This document shows, piece by piece, positions 15,892 to 25,062 of a DNA stretch of 64,000 nucleotides. Location of the stretch: positions 496,001 to 560,000 of the forward strand of contig NZ_CP028923.1 of the NCBI RefSeq assembly GCF_005166025.1. Reading direction: 5' to 3'. Within the stretch, counting starts at the first letter, position 1. Each line of letters starts with the position of its first letter. The notes beneath the pieces are model-generated. The model searched no databases and had not been told where the DNA came from. It saw nothing but the letters and a program-made list of their open reading frames with translations. The position numbers and the translations under genes were made by a program. Origin of the DNA: Mangrovivirga cuniculi (GTDB lineage Bacteria; Bacteroidota; Bacteroidia; Cytophagales; Cyclobacteriaceae).

Positions 15892-17985
15892 ATGTCAAAA
15901 TTTTTTCAAACCAGCATTGAATTTGTAAAAGGGGTAGGGCCTCAAAAAGCGGCACTTTTAGGTAAGGAGCTAGGGGTCTTCACATACGCAGACCTCATAC
16001 AGTATTATCCTTTTCGCTATGAGGACCGATCAGTGTTTCATACCGTTTCCGATTGCTATTATAAAGAAGGAGAAACTGTACAGTTGCGTGGATCAATTAG
16101 ATATTTTGACATGGTAGGAGAAGGAAGAAAAAAGAGATTATCTGCAGAGTTTAGAGATCACACCGGGAACCTTGAATTAACCTGGTTTCAAGGGGTTAAC
16201 TGGGTGAAAAAAGCATTAAAACCCGGAGTTAACTATATAGTTTATGGTAAAGTAGCCCGATATGGCAGCAAAGTTAGTATTGCGCATCCCGAGTTTGAAT
16301 CAGAAGCTACCGCAGACAAACAGAAAGGCCTGCAACCGGTGTATAGCAGCACTGAACTTCTCAGGCGAAAATATCTCGACAGTAAAGGAATTTCAAAGAT
16401 TGTTCGAAACTTATTACAACGAGCTTTAAATGAAATTCCTGAGACCCTTCCTGAGAAATTAAGAGGTGATTACAATCTACCGGGAAAGGCAGAAAGCATC
16501 AGGCATATTCACTTTCCCGCAAATCAGAATAAACTTCAGCTGGCTCGTTACAGATTGAAATTTGAAGAGCTGTTTTATATTCAGCTGAGACTAATGAAAC
16601 TCAAATTGCACAGGCAGGATGCATTTAAAGGGCTGGTTCTTGACAAAACAAATCTCTTAACTGAGTTTTATGAAAATCACCTTCCATTTGAGTTAACGAA
16701 TGCTCAAAAAAGGGTAATAAAAGAAATATACCGCGATCTTAAATCCGGAAAGCAAATGAACAGGTTGCTTCAGGGAGACGTTGGTAGTGGAAAGACAATC
16801 GTTGCATTTGTTTCAGCATTGTTAGCGATTGATAATAATGCCCAATGCGCGCTTATGGCTCCAACGGAAATTCTTGCAGATCAACATTACAGGGGACTAA
16901 AGCCTTTTGCAGATGAGCTGGGAATATCAATAGAAAAACTTACAGGATCGACAAAGAAAAGTGAAAGAACCCGAATTCATGAAAACCTCATGTCCGGAGA
17001 GTTGAATATTTTGGTCGGAACACATGCCCTAATAGAAGATACTGTTCAGTTTAAAAATCTTGGCCTGGTAATTATCGATGAGCAGCATAGGTTTGGAGTA
17101 GCACAACGAGCGAAGCTTTGGCAAAAAAACACCAGGGCAGTTCCACATATTCTTGTTATGACTGCAACCCCAATACCCAGGACCCTGGCAATGACCTTAT
17201 ATGGTGATTTGGAAATTTCTTCTATAGATGAATTACCAGCAGGAAGAAAACCGATTAAAACTATCCATCAATATGATGCAAACCGGTTAAAAGTAAATGC
17301 TTTTCTTAAAAAGGAAATTGAAGCAGGCAGACAGGTATATATTGTTTATCCCCTCATCGAAGAATCAGAAAAATTAGATTATAAAGATCTGATGGATGGC
17401 TTTGAAAGTATTTCAAGAGCTTTTCCGGATTATCAGATCAGCATTGTTCATGGAAGACAAAAGCCCGCAGATAAAGATTTTGAAATGCAGCGGTTTGTAA
17501 AGGGAGAGACCAGGATTATGGTGGCTACTACTGTAATCGAAGTTGGCGTCAATGTTCCAAATGCTACGGTGATGGTTATTGAGAATGCAGAAAAATTTGG
17601 TCTTGCACAATTACATCAATTAAGAGGTAGGGTAGGACGTGGAGCTGAACAAAGTTATTGCGTACTAATGTCAAGTTACAAGTTAAGTAAAGAGGCCAGA
17701 AAGAGACTAGATACTATGGTAAGAACGACTGATGGTTTTGAAATAGCTGATGTGGACCTGCAGTTACGAGGACCCGGAGACCTAATGGGTACCCAGCAAA
17801 GTGGGGTCCTCGATCTTTTAGTATCAGATTTAGCTAAGGATGGGAAAATTGTCCAACTAGCAAAAGAAGCAGCTTCCAGCCTGATGAAAACCGACCCGGA
17901 CCTGACCTTAAAAGAAAATTACCTGATTCGAAAACAAGTCGAGTCACAGCAAAAAAACGTATTTAATTGGAGTAGAATTAGCTAA
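15892..17985 (+). CDS. recG: ATP-dependent DNA helicase RecG
   Basis: A 697-residue branch-migration helicase that reverses stalled forks and processes Holliday junctions. The N-terminal wedge (OB-fold) domain begins with FVKGVGPQKAALLGKELG. The helicase core has Walker A QGDVGSGKT (about residue 295), motif II DEQH (about 395), the TATPIPRTLA motif and motif VI QLRGRVGRG (about 575). The C-terminal DLQLRGPGDLMGTQQSG is the RecG TRG-like region. Length and order are normal. It begins 37 bases after the sensor gene; no terminator is evident between them, so read-through is possible. Confidence 0.97.
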   Translation: MSKFFQTSIEFVKGVGPQKAALLGKELGVFTYADLIQYYPFRYEDRSVFHTVSDCYYKEGETVQLRGSIRYFDMVGEGRKKRLSAEFRDHTGNLELTWFQGVNWVKKALKPGVNYIVYGKVARYGSKVSIAHPEFESEATADKQKGLQPVYSSTELLRRKYLDSKGISKIVRNLLQRALNEIPETLPEKLRGDYNLPGKAESIRHIHFPANQNKLQLARYRLKFEELFYIQLRLMKLKLHRQDAFKGLVLDKTNLLTEFYENHLPFELTNAQKRVIKEIYRDLKSGKQMNRLLQGDVGSGKTIVAFVSALLAIDNNAQCALMAPTEILADQHYRGLKPFADELGISIEKLTGSTKKSERTRIHENLMSGELNILVGTHALIEDTVQFKNLGLVIIDEQHRFGVAQRAKLWQKNTRAVPHILVMTATPIPRTLAMTLYGDLEISSIDELPAGRKPIKTIHQYDANRLKVNAFLKKEIEAGRQVYIVYPLIEESEKLDYKDLMDGFESISRAFPDYQISIVHGRQKPADKDFEMQRFVKGETRIMVATTVIEVGVNVPNATVMVIENAEKFGLAQLHQLRGRVGRGAEQSYCVLMSSYKLSKEARKRLDTMVRTTDGFEIADVDLQLRGPGDLMGTQQSGVLDLLVSDLAKDGKIVQLAKEAASSLMKTDPDLTLKENYLIRKQVESQQKNVFNWSRIS

Positions 17986-18037
17986 TATTCGACATGCATA
18001 CTAAATTAGTGGTGCATTTAATTAATTAATACAAAAG

Positions 18038-18337
18038 ATGGATTTCAATAAAGCAACTGAGTTTATTCAATCAAAAGCAGCTAAATCTTCAGAGCCATTA
18101 GGAAATAAAATCAAATTTACTTTTCCCGAAGGCGTTATACATGTTGATGGTGATCAGCAGCCAATGGAAGTTACTAATGAAGATAAGGAAGCAGATTGTA
18201 ACATTAAAATGAAACTAAATGATTTTGAGAAGCTGATTACAGGGAATTTAAACCCGATGATGGCAGTAATGAGTGGAAAAATCAAGATCGATGGAAATAT
18301 GGGAGTAGCAATGAAGCTGACCCAATTAGTAAACTAA
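18038..18337 (+). CDS. SCP2 sterol-binding domain protein
   Basis: A 99-residue single-domain protein of the SCP2 fold, a lipid or acyl-CoA binding sandwich. It shows the usual layout: amphipathic helix first, then KIKFTFPEGVIHVDGDQQPMEV, DCNIKMKLNDFEKLITGNLNPMMAVMSGKIKIDGNMGVAMKL. The KxxGNMxxAMKL end is the family hallmark. In bacteria such proteins bind fatty acyl chains. It lies near the beta-oxidation cluster at 19519-24947 but is separated from it by a terminator and a minus-strand gene, so a functional link is only suggestive. Confidence 0.9.
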   Translation: MDFNKATEFIQSKAAKSSEPLGNKIKFTFPEGVIHVDGDQQPMEVTNEDKEADCNIKMKLNDFEKLITGNLNPMMAVMSGKIKIDGNMGVAMKLTQLVN

Positions 18338-18340
18338 TCA

Positions 18341-18365
18341 AAAGCCACCATTATTTGGTGGCTTT
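18341..18365. terminator. Bidirectional terminator between SCP2 and GNAT genes
   Basis: A perfect 9-bp stem AAAGCCACC (18341-18349) / GGTGGCTTT (18357-18365) with a 7-base loop. T and A runs flank it, so it can serve both convergent genes. It overlaps the last codons of the GNAT gene. Confidence 0.75.
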
Positions 18366-18842
18366 GTTATTAAAAAAGGTTTCTATTCCGTCTTTTTCAA
18401 GTTTGCAGTTATACCATTCGGTTTCAATATTAGCCCCGAGCTTTTTATAAAATTCTATTGCCGGAGTGTTCCAGTCTAATACCTGCCACATCATTTGATT
18501 AACGCCTAATTGCTGCCCCTTTTCAACATAAGCATTGAAAAGCTTCAACCCATGACCTTCTCCACGACGTTTTTCGGTCACGATTAAATCTTCAAGATAT
18601 AAACATCGGCCTTTCCAAGTACTATATCTGATGTAGTGAATAACGATGCCTATTATTTTGTTTATCGACGTGTCTTCAGCAACAATTAATCCAAATGACG
18701 GATTATCACCGAAACCGTCTTTTATCATTTCTTCGATCGAGTTATCGACCTCATGGGGAGCTTTTTCGTAAACTGCTAATTCATTTACCAATTCGAATAC
18801 CTGAGGGATATCTTCTATTTTGCCATCTCTGATTTCTACCAT
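18351..18842 (-). CDS. GNAT family N-acetyltransferase
   Basis: A 163-residue acetyltransferase. The acetyl-CoA pyrophosphate loop is visible as KRRGEGHGLKLFNAY (R-x-x-G-x-G pattern). LYLEDLIVTEKRRGEG is the preceding beta strand, and the C-terminal QVLDWNTPAIEFYKKLGA is the typical GNAT N-x-x-A-x-x-F-Y-x-x-x-G motif. Related proteins act on polyamines (diamine N-acetyltransferase type), but the substrate is not certain. The start at 18840-18842 gives MVEIRDGKIED, a normal GNAT opening. The stop codon lies inside the shared terminator stem. Confidence 0.93.
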   Translation of the reverse strand: MVEIRDGKIEDIPQVFELVNELAVYEKAPHEVDNSIEEMIKDGFGDNPSFGLIVAEDTSINKIIGIVIHYIRYSTWKGRCLYLEDLIVTEKRRGEGHGLKLFNAYVEKGQQLGVNQMMWQVLDWNTPAIEFYKKLGANIETEWYNCKLEKDGIETFFNNKATK

Positions 18843-19008
18843 CCTTAATGTTAATTAAAATACCGGAAAACATAAAAAGCAGGTTTCTTATTAATACAAC
18901 TAATTTTTTACAATCAAAATATTATTGCTTCCCTTGGTGGTATGGCCATACTTTATATTAAATGGTCTGATTTAACAAAAATTTAATCTAAAAAAATTTT
19001 TAATTATG

Positions 19009-19022
19009 TTATGCATGCATAA
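19009..19022. promoter_or_regulatory. Perfect 14-bp palindrome, candidate MarR operator
   Basis: TTATGCATGCATAA reads the same on both strands. It lies 10 bases upstream of a TATATTTG -7 box and about 40 bases before the marR ATG, covering the -33 position. Position and symmetry suit an autoregulatory MarR-type operator controlling the marR-fad cluster. No binding data; inference from sequence. Confidence 0.5.
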
Positions 19023-19032
19023 TAAAATTTTA

Positions 19033-19040
19033 TATATTTG
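19033..19040 (+). promoter_or_regulatory. -7 promoter box of the marR-fad cluster
   Basis: TATATTTG matches TAnnTTTG and ends 22 bases before the marR ATG at 19063. The -33 element is weak and overlapped by the palindrome at 19009-19022. Confidence 0.5.
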
Positions 19041-19062
19041 AAGACTATTGAAATTAACCCCC

Positions 19063-19514
19063 ATGAAGAAAACTGATAGTGTAGATTACTACATTAAGAC
19101 TGCCTGGCATGCGATTGCTCGTATGTATAACCATCAGGCGGTAAAGGAAGACATCACGACGTCGATCGGATTCGTATTGTTGAATATAGACACAGAAAAA
19201 GGAACACCTGCAACCAAAATCGCTCCTTTGATGGGTCTTGAATCCCGAAGCCTCACCCGAATGCTTAAAAGCATGGAGGAAAAAGGATTGATAGAAAGAG
19301 TTCCGGACGAGCATGACAAGCGTTCTGTAAGAATAGTTTTAACACCTTTAGGACAGGAAAAAAGGAAGTGTCAAAAAGGGTAGTGAAAGCGTTCAATTAT
19401 GCAGTTTACGATGAGGTCGCTCCCGAGAAACTGGAAGTTTTTATCGAAGTAATGCAACAAATACTAACGATCATAGAAGAAAACAACATTTACAAAGAAA
19501 CAAACTCCCATTAA
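19063..19514 (+). pseudogene. MarR-family transcriptional regulator, frame broken at an A6 run
   Basis: The intact part (from ATG 19063) reads as a winged-helix MarR protein: VDYYIKTAWHAIARMYNH dimerisation helix, then the HTH with APLMGLESRSLTRMLKSMEEKGLIERV and the wing DEHDKRSVRIVLTPLGQE. At 19358-19363 a run of six A puts the frame into an early stop at 19381-19383, giving 106 residues. If one A is added, translation continues as VSKRVVKAFNYAVYDEV and on to a stop at 19512-19514. That gives 150 residues, the family norm, and ends 4 bases before the next gene. So either a base is missing in the assembly, the gene is mutated, or slippage restores it. Without the tail the C-terminal dimer helix is lost. 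It probably controls the downstream fad genes. Confidence 0.85.
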
Positions 19515-19518
19515 AAAC

Positions 19519-21924
19519 ATGAAGAACAGATCAATTAAGAAAGTAGCTGTACTTGGATCAGGTATTATGGGATCCAGAATCGCATGCCACTTTGCTAACA
19601 TCGGTGTCGAGGTAGTACTTTTGGACATCGTTCCCAGAGAACTGACGGAAAAGGAAAAAGCCAAAGGCCTTACATTAGAAGACAAAGCTGTAAGAAACAG
19701 AATAGTTAACGAGGCTTTTCAGACTGCTGTTAAGTCAAAGCCTGCTCCGTTGTATGACAAAAAGGATGCGTCCAAAGTTACTTTAGGTAATTTGTCTGAC
19801 GACATGAAATTGATCAGTGAATGTGACTGGACAATTGAGGTAGTCGTAGAAAACCTGGATATCAAGAAAAAAGTATTTGATCAGGTAGAAGAGTACCGTA
19901 AGCCAGGCACACTGATCTCCAGTAACACTTCAGGAATCCCTATTCACCTGATGCTAGACGGAAGGTCAGATGATTTTAAAAAGCACTTTTGCGGTACACA
20001 CTTTTTCAACCCTCCAAGATATTTAAGACTACTGGAAATCATTCCTACTCCTGAAACTGATCAGGATATCATCGATTTCTTTATGCATTATGGAGATCTT
20101 TATTTAGGAAAGACAACAGTATTATGTAAAGATACTCCGGCTTTTATTGCAAACCGTATTGGTATTTATGCAATGATGTCAGCAATGCATACTGTTGAGG
20201 AGATGGGTCTTAAAGTGGGTGAAGTTGACAAGCTTACGGGGACACTTGTTGGTCGTCCGAAATCGGCAACCTTCCGTACAATGGATGTTGTTGGTTTGGA
20301 TACTACAGTTAATGTAGCTAACAATCTTTATGAAGGTCTTCCAAATGATGAGAGTCGCGATACATTTAAGCTCCCTAATATTGTAAAGGAATTATATGAT
20401 CGTAAATGGTGGGGAGATAAAACAAAACAAGGATATTATAAAAAGACTAAGGATGAAAATGGTAAAAGATTAATCCTTGAAGTCGATTTTGATACATATG
20501 AATACGTTGAAGGTTCTAAGCCATCTTATTCATCAACCAAAAAAGCAAAAGAAATAGACGACCTAAAAGAACGTCTAAAATTTTTGCACAATGCTAAGGA
20601 CGAAGCCGGGGAATTTTACAGGAAAACATCTTATGACGCATTCAAATATTGTTCAAATCGAATTCCGGAAATAGCAGACGAGCTTTATAAAATTGATCAA
20701 GCCGTTTGTGCTGGATTCGGTTGGGAATTAGGTCCATTTGAAATGTGGGATGCGATCGGAGTTAAAGATGTTATCTCACAAATGGAAGAAATGTCAATGA
20801 AACCTGCTCAGTGGGTTTATGACATGGTTGAAGCCGGAAACGAGTCTTTCTACAAATCAGAAAACGGACAAAAGCTTTTTTATGACATCGACTCAAAGTC
20901 ATATAAAGTTATTCCTGGAACTGAAGAACTTATTCTACTAGATAGCTTTAAAGGCAACAATGTAGTATGGGAAAATGATGGAGCAACATTATATGATATA
21001 GGAGATGATGTTCTTTGTCTAGAGTTCCATACTAAGATGAATGCTATTGGCGGTGAAGTAATTGAAGGAATTAATACTGCAATTGCTAAAGCTGAAGCGG
21101 ATTATAAAGGTTTAGTTATTGGTAATGAAGGTCAAAACTTCTCAGCTGGTGCTAACCTTGCAATGTTATTCATGTTCGCGACAGATCAGGAGTATGATGA
21201 GATTAACTTGATGATCTCACAATTCCAGAAAACGATGATGAGAGTTCGTTACTCATCAATTCCAGTAGTTGCTGCAACTTCAGGAATGGCATTAGGAGGA
21301 GGATGTGAGCTTTCACTTCACTCAGACGTGATCCAGGCACATGCTGAAACTTATATGGGTCTTGTAGAGTTTGGAGTAGGATTAATTCCTGCCGGTGGAG
21401 GAACCAAAGAAATGGTTCTCAGAACTTCTGACTTATATGAAAAAGGCGATGTGGAGCTTAATAAACTACAGGAGTCATTTATGAATATTGCTACGGCAAA
21501 AGTAAGTACTTCTGCAAAAGAGGCTGAATACCTGAATTACATTCAGACTAAAGACGCTTATACATATAACAGATCACGATTGCTGGCTGATGCGAAAGAC
21601 AAAGTTCTTGAAATGCACGATGCTGGTTATGTAATGCCGGTTAAACGAGAGGACATTAAAGTACATGGTAAAACTGCCATGGCAATGTTCGAAGCGGGAA
21701 TCACTGGTATGCTTTACGGAAATTATATCTCTGAGCACGATGCAAAAATCGCACGAAAACTCGGATATGTAATGAGTGGCGGAGATTTGTCTTCTCCGAC
21801 AACTGTATCAGAAGATTATTTATTAGAGCTTGAAAGAGAAGCTTTCTTAAGCCTGACAGCTGAAAGAAAAACGCTCGAAAGAATTCAAAGCTTGTTGTTC
21901 AAAGGGAAACCTTTAAGAAATTAA
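19519..21924 (+). CDS. Fused 3-hydroxyacyl-CoA dehydrogenase / enoyl-CoA hydratase
   Basis: An 801-residue bifunctional beta-oxidation enzyme, with the dehydrogenase first and the hydratase last (FadN-like order, opposite to E. coli FadB). The NAD-binding loop is VLGSGIMGSRIA (residues about 11-22); SNTSGIPIHLM, GTHFFNPPRYLRLLEIIPT and KDTPAFIANRIG are dehydrogenase hallmarks. The hydratase domain spans about 495-700 with QNFSAGANLAML (oxyanion loop) and ALGGGCELSLHSD plus GLVEFGVGLIPAGGGTKE carrying the two catalytic glutamates. It lies 4 bases after the repaired marR frame and 36 bases before the thiolase, so it is the first enzyme of the operon. Confidence 0.94.
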   Translation: MKNRSIKKVAVLGSGIMGSRIACHFANIGVEVVLLDIVPRELTEKEKAKGLTLEDKAVRNRIVNEAFQTAVKSKPAPLYDKKDASKVTLGNLSDDMKLISECDWTIEVVVENLDIKKKVFDQVEEYRKPGTLISSNTSGIPIHLMLDGRSDDFKKHFCGTHFFNPPRYLRLLEIIPTPETDQDIIDFFMHYGDLYLGKTTVLCKDTPAFIANRIGIYAMMSAMHTVEEMGLKVGEVDKLTGTLVGRPKSATFRTMDVVGLDTTVNVANNLYEGLPNDESRDTFKLPNIVKELYDRKWWGDKTKQGYYKKTKDENGKRLILEVDFDTYEYVEGSKPSYSSTKKAKEIDDLKERLKFLHNAKDEAGEFYRKTSYDAFKYCSNRIPEIADELYKIDQAVCAGFGWELGPFEMWDAIGVKDVISQMEEMSMKPAQWVYDMVEAGNESFYKSENGQKLFYDIDSKSYKVIPGTEELILLDSFKGNNVVWENDGATLYDIGDDVLCLEFHTKMNAIGGEVIEGINTAIAKAEADYKGLVIGNEGQNFSAGANLAMLFMFATDQEYDEINLMISQFQKTMMRVRYSSIPVVAATSGMALGGGCELSLHSDVIQAHAETYMGLVEFGVGLIPAGGGTKEMVLRTSDLYEKGDVELNKLQESFMNIATAKVSTSAKEAEYLNYIQTKDAYTYNRSRLLADAKDKVLEMHDAGYVMPVKREDIKVHGKTAMAMFEAGITGMLYGNYISEHDAKIARKLGYVMSGGDLSSPTTVSEDYLLELEREAFLSLTAERKTLERIQSLLFKGKPLRN

Positions 21925-21960
21925 TAATCGTTTAATTAATCAGTAAAAGACAAAACTAAC

Positions 21961-23130
21961 ATGGAAGCATATATAGTAAAAGGATATAGAACAGCAGTGG
22001 GTAAAGCCGGTAAGGGAAGTCTGAGATTTACCAGACCTGATGATTATGCTGCTGAAGTGATCAAGCACCTGGTTTCTCAGGTTCCTAATCTTGATCCAAG
22101 CAAAGTTGATGATCTGTTTGTGGGCTGTGCAGTACCGGAAGCAGAACAGGGGATGCAGATCGGAAGAATGATTTCTCTTCTTTCTCTCCCTCAAAATGTT
22201 CCTGGATGTACTGTAAACCGTTACTGTGGATCAGGAGTTGAAACTATTTCAATGGCTGCAGCAAAAATCAAAGCGGGAATGGCAGATTGTATCATCGCTG
22301 GTGGTACTGAGTCAATGTCTATGGTACCAATGATGGGCTATAAAACGGCATTAAACTACAAAATAGCCTCTCAGACTCCGGAATATTATTTAAGTATGGG
22401 TATTACCGCTGAGGAGGTAGCTTCAGACTATAATATTTCAAGGGAAGATGCAGATGAGTTTTCTTATAACTCACACATGCGAGCTCTTAATGCTATAGAA
22501 AAAGGACATTTTAAAGATCAGATCGTTCCGATCAAAGTAGAGGAAACTTATCTGGACGGAGATAAAAAGAAAACAAGAGAGTTTGTTCACGATACTGATG
22601 AAGGTCCAAGAGAAGGGACTTCTGTAGAGGCTCTAAGCGGTTTAAGGCCTGTATTTAAAGCAAATGGAGTCGTAACAGCTGGTAATTCATCTCAAACATC
22701 TGACGGAGCAGCCTTCGTTATGGTGATGAGTGAACGAATGGTCAAAGAACTGAATATCGAGCCGATTGCAAGAATGGTTACTTATGCGACAGCAGGAGTA
22801 GACCCACGTATTATGGGTATCGGACCTGTGGAAGCAGTGCCAAAGGCTCTTAAGATGGCAGGACTCAAGAAAGACGACATAGATCTTATTGAGTTAAATG
22901 AAGCGTTTGCTACTCAATCGCTTGCAGTAATCAGAGACCTTGACCTTGATATGGATAAGGTAAATGTGAATGGTGGAGCAATAGCGCTTGGGCACCCATT
23001 AGGATGTACAGGAGCGAAATTATCTGTTCAATTATTCAACGAATTACAAAGAAGAAATAAAAAATACGGAATGGTTACAGCTTGTGTCGGTGGAGGCCAG
23101 GGTGTAGCAGGTATTTACGAAATGTTATAA
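21961..23130 (+). CDS. fadA: Acetyl-CoA C-acyltransferase (thiolase)
   Basis: A 389-residue degradative thiolase that cleaves 3-ketoacyl-CoA with coenzyme A. The nucleophilic cysteine is in NRYCGSGVETISMAA (about residue 89), the catalytic His in ALGHPLGCTGAK (about 344) and the second Cys in TACVGGGQG (about 375). NEAFATQSLAV is also typical. It follows the fused hydratase/dehydrogenase and precedes the acyl-CoA dehydrogenase by 17 bases. All three enzymes of a beta-oxidation cycle are therefore adjacent, except the acyl-CoA ligase, which is not in this window. Confidence 0.95.
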   Translation: MEAYIVKGYRTAVGKAGKGSLRFTRPDDYAAEVIKHLVSQVPNLDPSKVDDLFVGCAVPEAEQGMQIGRMISLLSLPQNVPGCTVNRYCGSGVETISMAAAKIKAGMADCIIAGGTESMSMVPMMGYKTALNYKIASQTPEYYLSMGITAEEVASDYNISREDADEFSYNSHMRALNAIEKGHFKDQIVPIKVEETYLDGDKKKTREFVHDTDEGPREGTSVEALSGLRPVFKANGVVTAGNSSQTSDGAAFVMVMSERMVKELNIEPIARMVTYATAGVDPRIMGIGPVEAVPKALKMAGLKKDDIDLIELNEAFATQSLAVIRDLDLDMDKVNVNGGAIALGHPLGCTGAKLSVQLFNELQRRNKKYGMVTACVGGGQGVAGIYEML

Positions 23131-23147
23131 CCCAAAAAAACACTATT

Positions 23148-24947
23148 ATGTCTACAACAACAGAAAAAAGAGAAGCAATTAAGGGAGGCGAGTTTCTTAT
23201 TAAAGAAACAAAGGCACAAGATATATTTACTCCCGAAGAATTCAGCGAAGAGCAAAAGATGATGGCTGCTGCTACTCGTGATTTTTATGAGCATGAGGTT
23301 GCACCAAGAATGGAAAAGCTTGAAAAAGGCGAATACGAGCTTGGAGCTGAATTATTGAAAAAAGCAGGAGAGCTTGGATTATTGGGAATTACTATTCCTG
23401 AAGAATACGGTGGATTAGGTATGAGTTTTAATACATCAATGCTAATTGCTGATGTATTGGGAGCCAGCGGATCCTTCTCAACAACATATGGTGCGCATAC
23501 AGGTATTGGTACTCTTCCAATATTATACTATGGTACTGAAGAACAAAAACAAAAATATTTACCGAAGCTTTCTACCGGTGAGTGGATTGGGTGTTACTGT
23601 CTGACAGAACCTGATGCAGGTTCTGATGCAAACAGCGGAAAAACTAAAGCTGTTCTTTCTGATGATGGAAAACATTATAGCATCACTGGCCAGAAAATGT
23701 GGATATCTAATGGTGGTTATGCTGACCTTCTAATTGTTTTCGCTAAGATCGAAGATGATAAAAACTTAACAGCGTTTATAGTTGAGCGTACCTGGGATGG
23801 TATCTCAATGAATGACGAAGAAGTGAAGCTTGGTATAAAAGGGTCATCAACAAGACAGGTATTCTTTAATGATGTGAAAGTACCTGTTGAGAATATGCTT
23901 TCAGAGCGAGGAAATGGGTTCAAAATTGCAGTGAACATTTTGAACATTGGTCGTATTAAGCTAGGAGTTGGTGGAATAGGTGGAATGAAAGAAACTGCCA
24001 ACCTTGCTACCCAATATGCAAATGACAGAAAGCAGTTCGGTACAAGCATTGGTAACTTTGGAGCTATACAGCATAAACTGGCCAATATGGCATCGATGAT
24101 TTATGCAACTGAATCATTGAACTACCGTGCCGGTCAGGATATCGAAGATCAGATGAATGCTCTTAAAGATGGTGGCATGGAAGACGCCGAGGCAAAGCTT
24201 AAAGGTATTGAGCAATTTGCTATCGAGTGTGCCATCTCCAAAGTTCATGGCTCTGAAGTTCTTGATTACTGTGTAGACGAAGGTGTTCAGATCTACGGAG
24301 GTATGGGATTCTCTGAAGATGCTCCGATGGCCCGGGCATACAGGGATGCAAGAATTACCAGAATTTATGAGGGTACCAATGAGATCAACAGAATGTTGAT
24401 GGTAGGGATGTTATTGAAAAGAGCTATGAAAGGTGAGATCAATTTGATGGAACCTGCAATGGCCATTTCTAAAGAGCTTACCGGAATTCCTGATTTCAAT
24501 GTAGACTATGGCGATAGCTACTTTGGCAAGGAGTACCACGTTCTTAAAAACCTAAAGAAAGTATTCTTGATGGTTGGTGGTAAAGCAGCCCAGACTTTCA
24601 TGAATAAGATCGATGAAGAGCAGGAAATCCTAATGAATCTTGCCGATGTCATGATCGAGGTTTATGCAGCTGAATCTGCGTTATTAAGAACCGAGAAGCT
24701 TATCAACACTTTAGGTGAAGAAGCTGCTCAATTCCAGATCAACATGAGTAGATTATATCTTGCATTGGCAATCGATAAGATCAAAACTGCAGGACATGAA
24801 GCGATCTGTTCATTTGTTTCAGGTGACGAACAAAAGGTAATGCTAATGGGTCTGAAGAGATTTACTAAAGCTGATCCGATAAATTATAAAGAAGTAAGAA
24901 GAGCAATAGCCGGGGAAGTGTTAAAGTCTAACAAACTTCCTTTCTAA
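23148..24947 (+). CDS. Acyl-CoA dehydrogenase with C-terminal extension (fatty-acid type)
   Basis: A 599-residue flavoenzyme. I chose the ATG at 23148 (MSTTTEKREAIKGGEFL); an upstream in-frame start at 23082 lies inside the thiolase gene. The core has CLTEPDAGSDANSG, KMWISNGGYADLL and ARAYRDARITRIYEGTNEIN, with the catalytic Glu near residue 407. About 160 extra residues at the C-terminus form a helical domain, as in very-long-chain and Bacillus FadE-type enzymes, so long-chain substrates are likely (inference). It closes the cluster and is followed by a strong terminator. Confidence 0.94.
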   Translation: MSTTTEKREAIKGGEFLIKETKAQDIFTPEEFSEEQKMMAAATRDFYEHEVAPRMEKLEKGEYELGAELLKKAGELGLLGITIPEEYGGLGMSFNTSMLIADVLGASGSFSTTYGAHTGIGTLPILYYGTEEQKQKYLPKLSTGEWIGCYCLTEPDAGSDANSGKTKAVLSDDGKHYSITGQKMWISNGGYADLLIVFAKIEDDKNLTAFIVERTWDGISMNDEEVKLGIKGSSTRQVFFNDVKVPVENMLSERGNGFKIAVNILNIGRIKLGVGGIGGMKETANLATQYANDRKQFGTSIGNFGAIQHKLANMASMIYATESLNYRAGQDIEDQMNALKDGGMEDAEAKLKGIEQFAIECAISKVHGSEVLDYCVDEGVQIYGGMGFSEDAPMARAYRDARITRIYEGTNEINRMLMVGMLLKRAMKGEINLMEPAMAISKELTGIPDFNVDYGDSYFGKEYHVLKNLKKVFLMVGGKAAQTFMNKIDEEQEILMNLADVMIEVYAAESALLRTEKLINTLGEEAAQFQINMSRLYLALAIDKIKTAGHEAICSFVSGDEQKVMLMGLKRFTKADPINYKEVRRAIAGEVLKSNKLPF

Positions 24948-25001
24948 AGATAACTGTTTTTAATTGCATGTTTCTTTAAAAGAAACTATGTGCTCCCAAT
25001 G

Positions 25002-25030
25002 ACAGCCACCAAATAGGTGGCTGTTTTGTT
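25002..25030 (+). terminator. Terminator of the fad cluster
   Basis: A perfect 9-bp stem ACAGCCACC (25002-25010) / GGTGGCTGT (25016-25024), 5-base loop AAATA and a T-rich tail. The stem core GCCACC/GGTGGC equals that of the terminator at 18341. Confidence 0.8.
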
Positions 25031-25062
25031 TTGAGCTGAATTATATTTTGTAAATTAGAATC

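Noticed and set aside
23082-23147. Upstream start of the acyl-CoA dehydrogenase in the fad cluster
   Set aside because: The extension lies in the thiolase gene and reads as its shifted frame.
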